Assembly (NCBI RefSeq): GCF_005670685.2 | Contig: NZ_CP062008.1 | Span: 3,968,001-4,032,000, forward strand | From: Mycolicibacterium mucogenicum DSM 44124 | GTDB taxonomy: Bacteria > Actinomycetota > Actinomycetes > Mycobacteriales > Mycobacteriaceae | Length of the DNA: 64,000 bases | Direction: 5' to 3' | Part shown: in pieces, positions 1 to 7,181 of the stretch | How the letters are laid out: every line of letters begins with the position of its first letter | How positions within the stretch are numbered: the stretch's first letter is position 1 | Notes under the pieces: model-generated | Database searches by the model: none | What the model was told of the DNA's origin: nothing | What the model saw: only the letters and a program-made list of their open reading frames with translations | Position numbers and translations under genes: made by a program

Positions 1-1
1 G

Positions 2-760
2 GTGGTGTTGGCCGACATCGACGCCGCCGCCATTGCGGCTCTGCGTGACGAAATCCGCGTGGCCGGAGGTAACGCAGTCGACGCCGTCTGCGACGTTCGT
101 GATGCCGCGGCGGTACAGCGGCTGGCGGACAGGGTATTCGACGAATTCGGTGCCGTGCGACTGCTGGTCAACAACGCGGGTGTCGAACAGTTCGGCTACC
201 TGTGGGATACCCCATTGGCCAACTGGCAGCGGATCGTCGACGTCAACATCAACGGCGTATTCCATGGCATTCGCGCGTTTCTGCCGCGAATGATGTCCAC
301 CGATGCGCCCGCGTGGGTGTGGAATCTGTCTTCGATCGGCGGGGTCGCCGTGGTTCCCCTGCAGGCGCCCTACATCATGAGCAAGCATGCTGTGCTGGCA
401 CTGACCGAATGCCTGAATCTCGAGGTGCAGTCCGCAGGCCACGCTCATCACATTCACGTCCAGGCTGTCCTGCCGGGAGCCGTCGTCTCCAACATCTTCG
501 AATCCGCGGGCGGAGTCGACACCGGGAACACCGATGCCGCCGAGGGGCAGCGCGCGGCCATGCTCGATATCAAGGCAGCCGCAATGGACCCCCTCGCCGC
601 CGCACAGGTGGTCTTCGATCAAGCCGCCGAAGGACGCTTCTATCTCATCACCCAACCGGACTACGTCGGTGCGGCGATGTCCGAACGTGCCCGCGTACTG
701 ACCAGCCAGCAGGCGCCACAACTGCGCGAACATCGCCGGTTCGACCCCACCCACAACTGA
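2..760 (+). CDS. Short-chain dehydrogenase/reductase, 5' end cut by window edge
   Basis: This is an NAD(P)-dependent SDR whose N-terminus lies outside the window. The first glycine-rich TGxxxGIG loop is missing and the frame is open at the left edge. The classical core is visible: LVNNAG (about residues 55-60), the catalytic serine in NLSS, and YIMSK, which fits the catalytic YxxxK. The substrate cannot be read from the sequence. The stop is followed one base later by the next ATG, so the gene probably heads or belongs to the operon with the lipase-like hydrolase, the oxygenase candidate and a second SDR. That context suggests steroid or alicyclic alcohol/ketone conversion, which is inference. 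Confidence 0.85.
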   Translation: MVLADIDAAAIAALRDEIRVAGGNAVDAVCDVRDAAAVQRLADRVFDEFGAVRLLVNNAGVEQFGYLWDTPLANWQRIVDVNINGVFHGIRAFLPRMMSTDAPAWVWNLSSIGGVAVVPLQAPYIMSKHAVLALTECLNLEVQSAGHAHHIHVQAVLPGAVVSNIFESAGGVDTGNTDAAEGQRAAMLDIKAAAMDPLAAAQVVFDQAAEGRFYLITQPDYVGAAMSERARVLTSQQAPQLREHRRFDPTHN

Positions 761-761
761 G

Positions 762-1799
762 ATGCCCACACCACAACTCGATCACGATGCCGCCGTCCGG
801 GTCGCATCTTTCGGAGACATCGCACCGATGCGGACCCGCGGCCTGCCGGCCGTCCGGGCCGGTATCGAATCCGCGCCGCTCCCTGACATGCCGACCATGG
901 CCAGCACACAGAACCTCATCGCACCCGGCCCTGCCGGCCCGCTGGCGGTCCGCCTGTACCGGCCCAGCACGGATGAACGTCTCCCCGTCCTGGTCTACTT
1001 CCACGGCGGCGGCCTCGTCATGGGCTCCAACCACTCGTTCGAACCGTTGGCGAGAGAACTGGCCCACGCCACCGGAGCCGCCGTCGCAGCCGTCGAGTAC
1101 CGCCTGGCACCGGAGTCACCACCACCCGCGCAGTTCGACGACGCCTACGCAGCGACGGAATGGTTCGCCGCCAATGCATCCGAACTCGACATCGACGCCG
1201 GACGGCTGGGGGTGGTCGGCGACAGTGCCGGTGGATCACTGGCTGCCGCAGTGGCTTTGGCGGCGCGTGACCACGCCGGGCCGCAGATAACCCTGCAGGT
1301 CCTGCTCTACCCCGGCCTGGATCGCGACATGGGCGCACCATCGATCACCGCGATGCCCGACGCACCGATGCTGCGCCACGATGACATCGTCTACATGCAC
1401 GAACTGATCGACCGTAGTGGCGATTGGCCGCATTCGCACTATCAGGTGCCGGCCTACGCAACCGATCTGAGCGGCCTGCCCCAGGCGATCGTGGTCACCG
1501 GCGAGTGCGACCCCATCCGGGACTGGGGTGAGCGCTACGCCAATCGGTTACGGGAGGCGGGAGTGCAGACCACTCTCACGCGTTATCCCGGGATGTACCA
1601 CGGGTTCTTGATGCGATCAGACGCGACCGCCCGCGGCCGGCTGGCCATGGCCGAAGTCGGTGCGCTGGTGCGCGCAAAGTTCGCCCATCCCTGCGCCACC
1701 GGCCGAACCACCAACGGATCCCTCATGCAAAGCGCTTCTGCCCCAACGTCGACAGTCGACACACTCACCACCGAAGGAGAACACCATGCTGACCGATGA
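762..1799 (+). CDS. Alpha/beta hydrolase, hormone-sensitive-lipase/esterase family
   Basis: This 345-residue protein is probably a cytoplasmic carboxylesterase. It has the two family signatures in order: the oxyanion-hole HGGG in YFHGGGLVMGS (about residue 86) and the nucleophile elbow GDSAGG (about residue 153). An Asp in GECDPI and a His in MYHGF complete a plausible triad near the C-terminus. The ATG lies one base after the upstream SDR stop. The last 14 bases overlap the start of the following gene, whose ribosome-binding site lies inside this reading frame, so the genes are probably co-translated. A tail of about 30 residues (from ATGRT to HHADR) is low in structure. The ester substrate is unknown; a steroid or lactone ester would fit the neighbours. 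Confidence 0.88.
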   Translation: MPTPQLDHDAAVRVASFGDIAPMRTRGLPAVRAGIESAPLPDMPTMASTQNLIAPGPAGPLAVRLYRPSTDERLPVLVYFHGGGLVMGSNHSFEPLARELAHATGAAVAAVEYRLAPESPPPAQFDDAYAATEWFAANASELDIDAGRLGVVGDSAGGSLAAAVALAARDHAGPQITLQVLLYPGLDRDMGAPSITAMPDAPMLRHDDIVYMHELIDRSGDWPHSHYQVPAYATDLSGLPQAIVVTGECDPIRDWGERYANRLREAGVQTTLTRYPGMYHGFLMRSDATARGRLAMAEVGALVRAKFAHPCATGRTTNGSLMQSASAPTSTVDTLTTEGEHHADR

Positions 1800-2862
1800 G
1801 CGGCGACGCGAGCTGTCCGACGTCCTCCGTCCTGCCGCGCCACCGCGCGAGATCACCGATGTCTACACCCCCGACCAGCGGCGGCGACTGCTCGACGTTG
1901 TGCACGACCAGGGCCCGTGGAAGCTGATCATCGCGCAGCACTTCGCCTCCGCGGACGAGCTGATGGCGACCATGAGCGGTTCGTTCCCGGAGGGGTTCAC
2001 CCCGTCACTGGATCTGTTTCTCACTCCGACGTTCCGCGGCTATCTCGCCAATTACGGAGCCGTCCTGTACCCCGAGCTGCACGACTGCTTCTACAACAGC
2101 ACCTTCCTCGAGCACGCCAAGAGCTACTGGAACGCGCAGTATGCGAAGCCACAGATAATGCTGTTCAACATCAACGGCCCATGCGCCAACCGCGATCCCG
2201 GCCATCTGGACTCCCCGAGCTTCCGTGGTGTGCGCTACGAGAACGCACCCACCTGGCTGTGCAGCGTGATGGGCAAATCGGGGCTGTTCACCGATTACCT
2301 GATCAAGATGGCCCAGGTCATCACCTGGTTCTCCCTCGACGAACAATCAGGATTCACCTATTGGCCCGACGGGCCGCTCAAGGCACCCGGGCGGGTACTG
2401 CCGCCGATCAACAACCGGGGCGTTGTCGTGCAGAACGAGATGATGATGCACCGCGGCGAGGCCAACGGACCTCTGGCGCAGCAGGTTCCCGCCGGCCTGT
2501 CCTTCGACACGGTGTTTGCCGGGGACCCCACCGACCGTGATCAATGGCTGCTCAAGAACGGTGACGATGTCATCGGTCGTCACCACACCGACGAGCTGAG
2601 GTTCCTGGTGCACTGGTCCGCCGAAGTCTTCTCGGACTACGACGAACTCAAGAAGAACATGGACGGCTCCGACGACATCACCATCGAACGTGCCATCGGC
2701 ATGATGGTCGACGACCTCAAGGGCAAGGGCATCAAGCTCGACGTCCCCAGCGAGCCCCTCCACGACGCCGCGTTCATCGGCGCACTCAACGCGGCCTACG
2801 ACCTGGGTGCCCCGACGTCGTACCCGGAAGACGCCCCTGTCAGCGCATTCCAACTCGCATAG
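1786..2862 (+). CDS. Unrecognised protein, candidate non-heme Fe(II) oxygenase
   Basis: This 358-residue soluble protein matches no family I recognise. I chose the ATG at 1786 because GAAGGAGA sits 6 bases upstream; the frame is open further 5' but only inside the previous gene. A PGHLDSPSF segment (H140, D142) is followed by MMMHRGEANG (H222). This spacing resembles the HxD...H facial triad of phytanoyl-CoA-type or other cupin/double-stranded beta-helix iron oxygenases. The protein is rich in Trp and aromatic residues between the two motifs. It sits between an esterase and an SDR and is transcribed with them, so a hydroxylation step on the same substrate is a reasonable guess. A plain structural or binding role cannot be excluded. 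Confidence 0.8.
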   Translation: MLTDERRRELSDVLRPAAPPREITDVYTPDQRRRLLDVVHDQGPWKLIIAQHFASADELMATMSGSFPEGFTPSLDLFLTPTFRGYLANYGAVLYPELHDCFYNSTFLEHAKSYWNAQYAKPQIMLFNINGPCANRDPGHLDSPSFRGVRYENAPTWLCSVMGKSGLFTDYLIKMAQVITWFSLDEQSGFTYWPDGPLKAPGRVLPPINNRGVVVQNEMMMHRGEANGPLAQQVPAGLSFDTVFAGDPTDRDQWLLKNGDDVIGRHHTDELRFLVHWSAEVFSDYDELKKNMDGSDDITIERAIGMMVDDLKGKGIKLDVPSEPLHDAAFIGALNAAYDLGAPTSYPEDAPVSAFQLA

Positions 2863-2882
2863 ACCGCGAAAGGCACTGGAAA

Positions 2883-3665
2883 ATGGATCGTTTCACCGAC
2901 CGCCGCGTCATCGTGACGGGCGCCGGGTCCGGCATCGGCGCGGCCACCACCGCGCGGCTGCTCGATGAGGGCGCCACCGTGGTGGCCTACGACATCGCCG
3001 CCGACGCACTGGCGGCCACAGCTGCCGCCGCGGAAAACGCCGGCACGGCCAAGCGCCTGACCACCGCGACACTCGACATCTCCGACGAGGATGCAGTCAT
3101 CTCCGCGGTCGACGGTGCAGTGGCTGAGATGGGTGGCCTGGACGTACTTGTCAACGTCGCAGCGATACAGACCTGTTCGCACACCCACGAGACCACATTG
3201 GCGGACTGGAACCGCACGCTCGCAGTCAATCTCACCGGTACCTTCCTGATGACCCGTCAGGCGCTCCCGGCGCTGCTCGAGTCGGGCCGAGGCGTGGTGG
3301 TGAACTTCACCTCCACCGCGGCGACTTTCGCCCACCCCTACATGGCGGCCTACGCCGCCAGTAAGGGCGCGGTCCTGAGCTTCACCCACTCACTGGCACT
3401 GGAGTACTCGAAACAGGGCCTGCGTGCGGTGAACATCCAGCCAGGCGGTGTCTCTACCGCGTTGGCCAACACCACACTCGAGAAGATGCCCGAGGGCTAC
3501 GACTTGGGATTGTGGGCCAAGCAGACGCCGCTACTGCACGGCCGGGACAACCCGATCCTCGGCGATCCGAGTGCTGTCGCCGCGGTGATCGCCATGGTGG
3601 CCTCCGACGACGGCGCATTCATCACCGGCACCGAAATCCGGGTCGACGGCGGCGCGCACGCGTAG
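2883..3665 (+). CDS. Short-chain dehydrogenase/reductase (complete)
   Basis: This 260-residue classical SDR contains TGAGSGIG (residues 13-20), an Asp at the end of beta-2 (VVAYDIA) that favours NAD over NADP, NVAAIQ in place of NNAG, the catalytic Ser in NFTSTAA, and YAASK. The C-terminus ends in the usual EIRVDGGAHA segment of the cofactor and substrate loop. AAAGG lies just before the ATG. It is the last gene of the plus-strand group that begins at the left edge, and it is followed by a strong hairpin. The likely role is oxidation or reduction of a ring hydroxyl/ketone in the same pathway as the first SDR; no specific substrate is indicated. Confidence 0.9.
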   Translation: MDRFTDRRVIVTGAGSGIGAATTARLLDEGATVVAYDIAADALAATAAAAENAGTAKRLTTATLDISDEDAVISAVDGAVAEMGGLDVLVNVAAIQTCSHTHETTLADWNRTLAVNLTGTFLMTRQALPALLESGRGVVVNFTSTAATFAHPYMAAYAASKGAVLSFTHSLALEYSKQGLRAVNIQPGGVSTALANTTLEKMPEGYDLGLWAKQTPLLHGRDNPILGDPSAVAAVIAMVASDDGAFITGTEIRVDGGAHA

Positions 3666-3708
3666 TCCCTCGACTTTCCCTCGGGCACGATGCCTCGATG
3701 TCAAGAAA

Positions 3709-3750
3709 GCACGCCGGTTCCGCACGGGAAGCTGTGCAGGACCGGCGTGC
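3709..3750. terminator. Hairpin terminator between convergent genes
   Basis: The arms at 3709-3725 and 3734-3750 pair over 15 of 17 positions (outer arm GCACGCCGGT / ACCGGCGTGC) around an 8-base loop. The hairpin lies between the end of the SDR gene and the end of the convergent TetR gene, so it can serve both strands. There is no clear T-run, which is usual for mycobacterial terminators. Confidence 0.7.
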
Positions 3751-3778
3751 CGCGGGGCCCAACCGGACGAGGCACCCA

Positions 3779-4393
3779 TCATTTTCCCGGTTCGGCGCCC
3801 GGCAAGGCCCCGACAATCATGCTCATTCCGGCCCGTAGCACCGAACGCAGGCGGCCGAAGTCGCCGTGTTCGACCCACTGCACATATGCATGACGACACG
3901 CCTGAATGATCAACTGCGCCGGTAACTCTCGCGTCGATGGATCAGTGCTCAGCCCGACCCGCGCATCGAGAAACTCGGTGATCGGCCCCACCAGTTCTTG
4001 CCCCCAGTCCAACCAACGCAACCGATACTGGGGTGCACTGACCACCAGCGCCAGGAATGTGCGATCGAACTCGACCTGTCCGCGTTTGGGCACCTCGGTG
4101 CTGAATGCCTCCACGAGGATGTCGACGACATCGCCGTCTCGCGGAGCGGCCGCCAAGACCTCGACGCTGAGCGTGCCGAACTGACGGAACAGCGGCATGA
4201 CGACGTCTTCTTTGACCGGAAAATGCCGATGAAAGGTCCGCGGGGCGATACCGACGGCCTGACAAATGCGCTCGACTGTCGCTGACGTCGATCCATCCGC
4301 GAGGAAGATGTCGCGCGCCGCGATGGCGATATCCAGCCGGAGCTCTTCGGCGCGGCGCTCGATCAATGTCGCCGGCCTGCGCTCAGCCCGCAC
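3779..4393 (-). CDS. TetR-family transcriptional regulator
   Basis: This 204-residue regulator has an N-terminal helix-turn-helix at about residues 20-65 (AARDIFLADG, VERICQAVGIAPRTFHRHF). The all-helical C-terminal ligand domain carries no recognisable subfamily motif. It is divergent from the 4643 gene across 249 bases that hold a perfect inverted repeat (4514-4546), a natural operator for this protein. Because it sits inside a steroid-type cluster, its ligand may be a CoA-ester or steroid intermediate, as for KstR-type regulators; this is inference. The sequence contains no KstR-like box. Confidence 0.9.
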   Translation of the reverse strand: MRAERRPATLIERRAEELRLDIAIAARDIFLADGSTSATVERICQAVGIAPRTFHRHFPVKEDVVMPLFRQFGTLSVEVLAAAPRDGDVVDILVEAFSTEVPKRGQVEFDRTFLALVVSAPQYRLRWLDWGQELVGPITEFLDARVGLSTDPSTRELPAQLIIQACRHAYVQWVEHGDFGRLRSVLRAGMSMIVGALPGAEPGK

Positions 4394-4439
4394 GTGTGCC
4401 CCTCTCCAGCGCTTGGCGCTTCATCGTATTTCCCTCGTC

Positions 4440-4470
4440 GACAACATGATTGGCATCCCGATGACAGGGA
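4440..4470. promoter_or_regulatory. Motif pair shared with the kshA/kstD intergenic region
   Basis: GACAACATGATTG (4440-4452) and CCCGATGACAGGGA (4457-4470) recur with one or two changes at 7088-7100 and 7135-7148, upstream of the divergent KshA-like and KstD-like genes. The spacing between the two words differs between the two places. The shared core TGACAG is the complement of the TGTCAG in the 4514-4546 repeat. I infer that these are sites of one regulator, most simply the adjacent TetR. Confidence 0.4.
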
Positions 4471-4513
4471 AAACCTGCAGTGATCCACGTCTCTCGAATA
4501 CTACAGTCACATG

Positions 4514-4546
4514 TGTCAGATTCTGCCACATCTACCGAATCTGACA
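4514..4546. promoter_or_regulatory. Perfect inverted repeat, candidate TetR operator
   Basis: TGTCAGATTC (4514-4523) and GAATCTGACA (4537-4546) are exact reverse complements separated by 13 bases. The repeat lies about 120 bases upstream of the TetR start and 97 bases upstream of the 4643 gene, so it could control both directions. The total length of 33 bp is long for one TetR dimer and could hold two. No T-run follows it, so a terminator is unlikely. Confidence 0.55.
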
Positions 4547-4642
4547 GCGGGAGGCCGCAGCGTCGACGACCGCGAATCAGTCGGCCACCATCCGTCCCGC
4601 GCCTATTGATGCTCACGCAGCACAGCCCACCGAGGAGGAAAC

Positions 4643-5575
4643 ATGACCCCCGAATCTGAAGAAATCACCACGGAGACCAAGGAATTGAATTACGACGACT
4701 ACACCCACGACTTCATGGGCAAGGTCGGCAACATCCAGGACTTCTCCCGCGACTTCCTGGTCGGCCTGGCACGCGTGTTCGAGGATGTTCTGAACTTCAT
4801 GCCGTATGCGCACGTGAAGATCTATTCGGAGAAGGTCGGCATCAATGCCGCGATGGACGTGACCGCCCAGGTCTCCCGGGCCGGCATGCGTCAGGTCATG
4901 CCCATGGGACGCTTCATCGCTCCGCCCGGTTGGGACTGGAAAGACGCGCAATACCAAGCGATTCCGTTCGACGTACAGACCGAGGATCTCACGAAGCCGG
5001 CTCTGATCCGCCTGATCAAGACCTACTGGGACCAGTACCTCAAGGGGCACAACTACCTCATCGACCAATGGACGAAGATCATTCCCGAAGAGGAGGTATG
5101 GCTGGGGCTGCCCGACATGTACCAGCTCATCATCGACTACCAGTACCCGAAACTGGCGAAGGTCCTCAAGATCGAGCCGGTGCATGTGGTGGACTTCCTG
5201 AAACTGGCGGTGTTGAGCATCGACGGCACCCTGGGCTACGGGGGCGAATACATCGTCTACAACCCGGACCACGTCGTGTTGAACATGCGCCGTTGCGAGG
5301 TGCTGCAGAAGTACACCGACGAGGGCCTGTACCCGCCGGCGCGCGCCTGGATGAATTGCACTTTCGAGCAACGCATTTCGGCACCGTTCTTTCCTGGCTG
5401 CAAACTGGCCATCAACCTGCCACCCAAGGACTTCAAATTCGCCCAAGGTGAGCCGTTCTGCGTGTGGACCTACACCCGTGGCGAAGAGAACCACGCGGCC
5501 GCGGCGGCTGCGCCGGATCCACGGGCCACCGCGATGGAGCGGCTCCCTCTCATGGACGTGACGGTGTCCAGCTAG
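4643..5575 (+). CDS. Unrecognised soluble protein of the steroid-type cluster
   Basis: This 310-residue protein belongs to no family I can name. The ATG at 4643 is preceded by a strong GAGGAGGAA. The N-terminal third contains acidic and amphipathic helices (residues 25-60). The C-terminal third has four cysteines (C218, C239, C253, C273) and several Trp residues in segments such as ARAWMNCTFEQ and PFCVWTY, which could bind a metal or substrate. There is no signal peptide or membrane helix. It is divergent from TetR and convergent with the KshA-like operon, with a perfect terminator between. Codon use looks native. The likely role is an enzyme or binding protein of the surrounding pathway, from position only. 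Confidence 0.8.
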   Translation: MTPESEEITTETKELNYDDYTHDFMGKVGNIQDFSRDFLVGLARVFEDVLNFMPYAHVKIYSEKVGINAAMDVTAQVSRAGMRQVMPMGRFIAPPGWDWKDAQYQAIPFDVQTEDLTKPALIRLIKTYWDQYLKGHNYLIDQWTKIIPEEEVWLGLPDMYQLIIDYQYPKLAKVLKIEPVHVVDFLKLAVLSIDGTLGYGGEYIVYNPDHVVLNMRRCEVLQKYTDEGLYPPARAWMNCTFEQRISAPFFPGCKLAINLPPKDFKFAQGEPFCVWTYTRGEENHAAAAAAPDPRATAMERLPLMDVTVSS

Positions 5576-5583
5576 AAACCGTG

Positions 5584-5612
5584 GGGCTGCGCCGTGACTG
5601 ACGGCGCAGCCC
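5584..5612. terminator. Perfect bidirectional hairpin terminator
   Basis: GGGCTGCGCCGT (5584-5595) pairs exactly with ACGGCGCAGCCC (5601-5612) across a 5-base loop, followed by ATTTCATC. It lies 9 bases after the plus-strand stop and just before the end of the convergent small Cys gene, so it probably ends both transcripts. Confidence 0.85.
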
Positions 5613-5618
5613 ATTTCA

Positions 5619-5903
5619 TCAGTCTGAGAAGCTGCCGTCGACGACCGGAAGCGTCCCCGCGCGTACGGCATCATCGATCGCTCCGCTGAGCGCCGAGCAC
5701 GCCAGGAACAGGCTGCGATCTCCATACGCCGCCAATTGTTGTACGGTGCAGCGCTCTTCACAACGACCGAGAGCGGTACCGGTCCACTGCACGCTGGTCT
5801 GACTCCAGCTGCTCTTGCGGACCAGTACGGCAGCTCCGCACCGCAGGCAATCCACCGGCACCATCGACATGTCGTCGAGCCGGTTGTCGTGCGGTGCCGC
5901 CAT
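5619..5903 (-). CDS. Small cysteine-rich protein coupled to the KshA-like oxygenase
   Basis: This 94-residue protein starts at the ATG that shares one base with the KshA-like stop (TGATG), which implies translational coupling. It has a CLRCG pair (C19, C22), then C48 and C52 (RCEERC) and C69. That is a candidate zinc ribbon or small iron-sulfur site, though the spacing is not that of a plant-type or bacterial ferredoxin that I recognise. The stop-start coupling suggests a partner of the oxygenase, either an accessory subunit or an electron-transfer element. The KshB-type reductase itself is not in this window. The function is unproven. Confidence 0.75.
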   Translation of the reverse strand: MAAPHDNRLDDMSMVPVDCLRCGAAVLVRKSSWSQTSVQWTGTALGRCEERCTVQQLAAYGDRSLFLACSALSGAIDDAVRAGTLPVVDGSFSD

Positions 5904-7051
5904 CACCCGATAGGACTGGACGCCGCGGCCCGGGCAGCAAGATTCGCCTCGACCTCTTTCATCCACGCTTCCCGGGGCCGCGTCGTGTCCAGCTCGAATT
6001 CGAACCGGTCAACCATGTCCCGCGTGACATCGGCGACGTCGACATAGAACTGCTCGTACCAACGGCGCAACTGGTACACCGGCCCGTCTTCTTCGACGAG
6101 AAGCGGATTGTCGATGCGAGTCTTGTTACGCCAGATCTCCACGTCCTGCTCGAAACCCATCTTGACGAAATCACCCAGTGCGATGGCTGTTTCGACGGCG
6201 AGCTCGTCGGGCATGGACGGGTTCTTCTCCACGACGATGCCGTATTGCAGTGCGAAGGAGTTCTCGTCGATCGGATAGTGGCAGTTGATCAACACAGTGT
6301 GCTGATCGAAACCCTCGTAGTGGTAGGTCAGCTCATCGATCATGAATGACGGTCCGTGGTAGGCGGCCAGGGATGTCGTCCCCAGAATCGTCACGCCCTC
6401 CTCGGGATCGCCAAGATCAGGCCGTCCCGCGCTTTTCATGTATTGGGTCGCGACGTGACCTTCGAAGATGTTCTTGAAGTGGGTGGGCAGCGAGCCATGG
6501 ATGTAGAAGAAGTGCGCCATGTCGACCACGTTGTCGATGATCTCGCGGCAGTTGGTGTGCACCACCGTGGTGTACCAGTGCCAGTCGGTCCAACCATCGC
6601 TGGTGGCGCCTTCGATGCGAGGGATGGTCACATCCTGTGGTGGCTCATTGTGCTCGGGGTCATTCCACACGAACAGCATGCCGTCTTGCTGCAATGTGGG
6701 CCAAGCCGCGGTGCGGGCCAGCCGCGGTGTGCGCTTGGCATACGGAACCAGCTTGCATCGGCCGTCCCCACCCCAGCGCCAATCGTGGAAGGGGCACGCG
6801 ATCTCGTTTCCCTTGACCGTGCCCTGGGACAGGTCGCCACCCATGTGCCGGCAGTATCCGTCCAGGACACTGATGGCGCCGTCCTCGCCGCTGAACACCA
6901 CCAGCTTCTGCCCGAAAGCGTTGATCTGGTGCGGTTTTCCGTCAGCGAAATCACGGATGAGACCCAGGCAGTGCCAGCCTCTGGCAAACCTGGTCGGCAC
7001 CGAGCCAGCTTCGATCAACCGGATGTCGTCGGTTTCGGATTCGGCTGTCAT
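5903..7051 (-). CDS. kshA: Rieske oxygenase, 3-ketosteroid 9alpha-hydroxylase KshA-like
   Basis: This 382-residue protein is the terminal oxygenase of a two-component hydroxylase. The Rieske [2Fe-2S] ligands are C67, H69 (CRHMGG), C86 and H89 (CPFHDW). The mononuclear iron histidines fall in DNVVDMAHFFYIH (H180, H185), close to the positions known for mycobacterial KshA. The whole N-terminal half reads like KshA (WRWGGDGRC, YAKRTPR). KshA opens steroid ring B together with KstD and needs the KshB reductase. The divergent neighbour is a KstD-like enzyme, so the two key ring-opening activities flank one promoter region. Mycobacteria often carry several KshA homologues, so the exact substrate (cholesterol-derived or another steroid) is not fixed. 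Confidence 0.88.
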   Translation of the reverse strand: MTAESETDDIRLIEAGSVPTRFARGWHCLGLIRDFADGKPHQINAFGQKLVVFSGEDGAISVLDGYCRHMGGDLSQGTVKGNEIACPFHDWRWGGDGRCKLVPYAKRTPRLARTAAWPTLQQDGMLFVWNDPEHNEPPQDVTIPRIEGATSDGWTDWHWYTTVVHTNCREIIDNVVDMAHFFYIHGSLPTHFKNIFEGHVATQYMKSAGRPDLGDPEEGVTILGTTSLAAYHGPSFMIDELTYHYEGFDQHTVLINCHYPIDENSFALQYGIVVEKNPSMPDELAVETAIALGDFVKMGFEQDVEIWRNKTRIDNPLLVEEDGPVYQLRRWYEQFYVDVADVTRDMVDRFEFELDTTRPREAWMKEVEANLAARAAASSPIG

Positions 7052-7181
7052 TGTTCGGTCCGTCCTTCAATCTGAAATCGCCATCCTGACAACATCATTG
7101 AACTGTGCGCGCCGCTTGCCGGGAGATCGGCGTTCCCGCTGACAGGAATTTCCCGGCGAGAAATGTGTCTCTGCGGTTTTA
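7052..7181. promoter_or_regulatory. Divergent promoter region of kshA-like and kstD-like genes
   Basis: These 130 bases separate two divergently transcribed genes. They hold GACAACATCATTG (7088-7100) and CCCGCTGACAGGAA (7135-7148), near copies of words at 4440-4470 upstream of the TetR gene. Co-regulation by one repressor is the simplest reading. No classical TTGACA/TATAAT pair stands out. Confidence 0.5.

Noticed and set aside
4613..5761. Minus-strand frame of about 380 codons across the 4643 gene
   Set aside because: Shadow of the plus-strand gene, which has a strong ribosome-binding site and ordinary protein composition; a terminator also lies within the frame.
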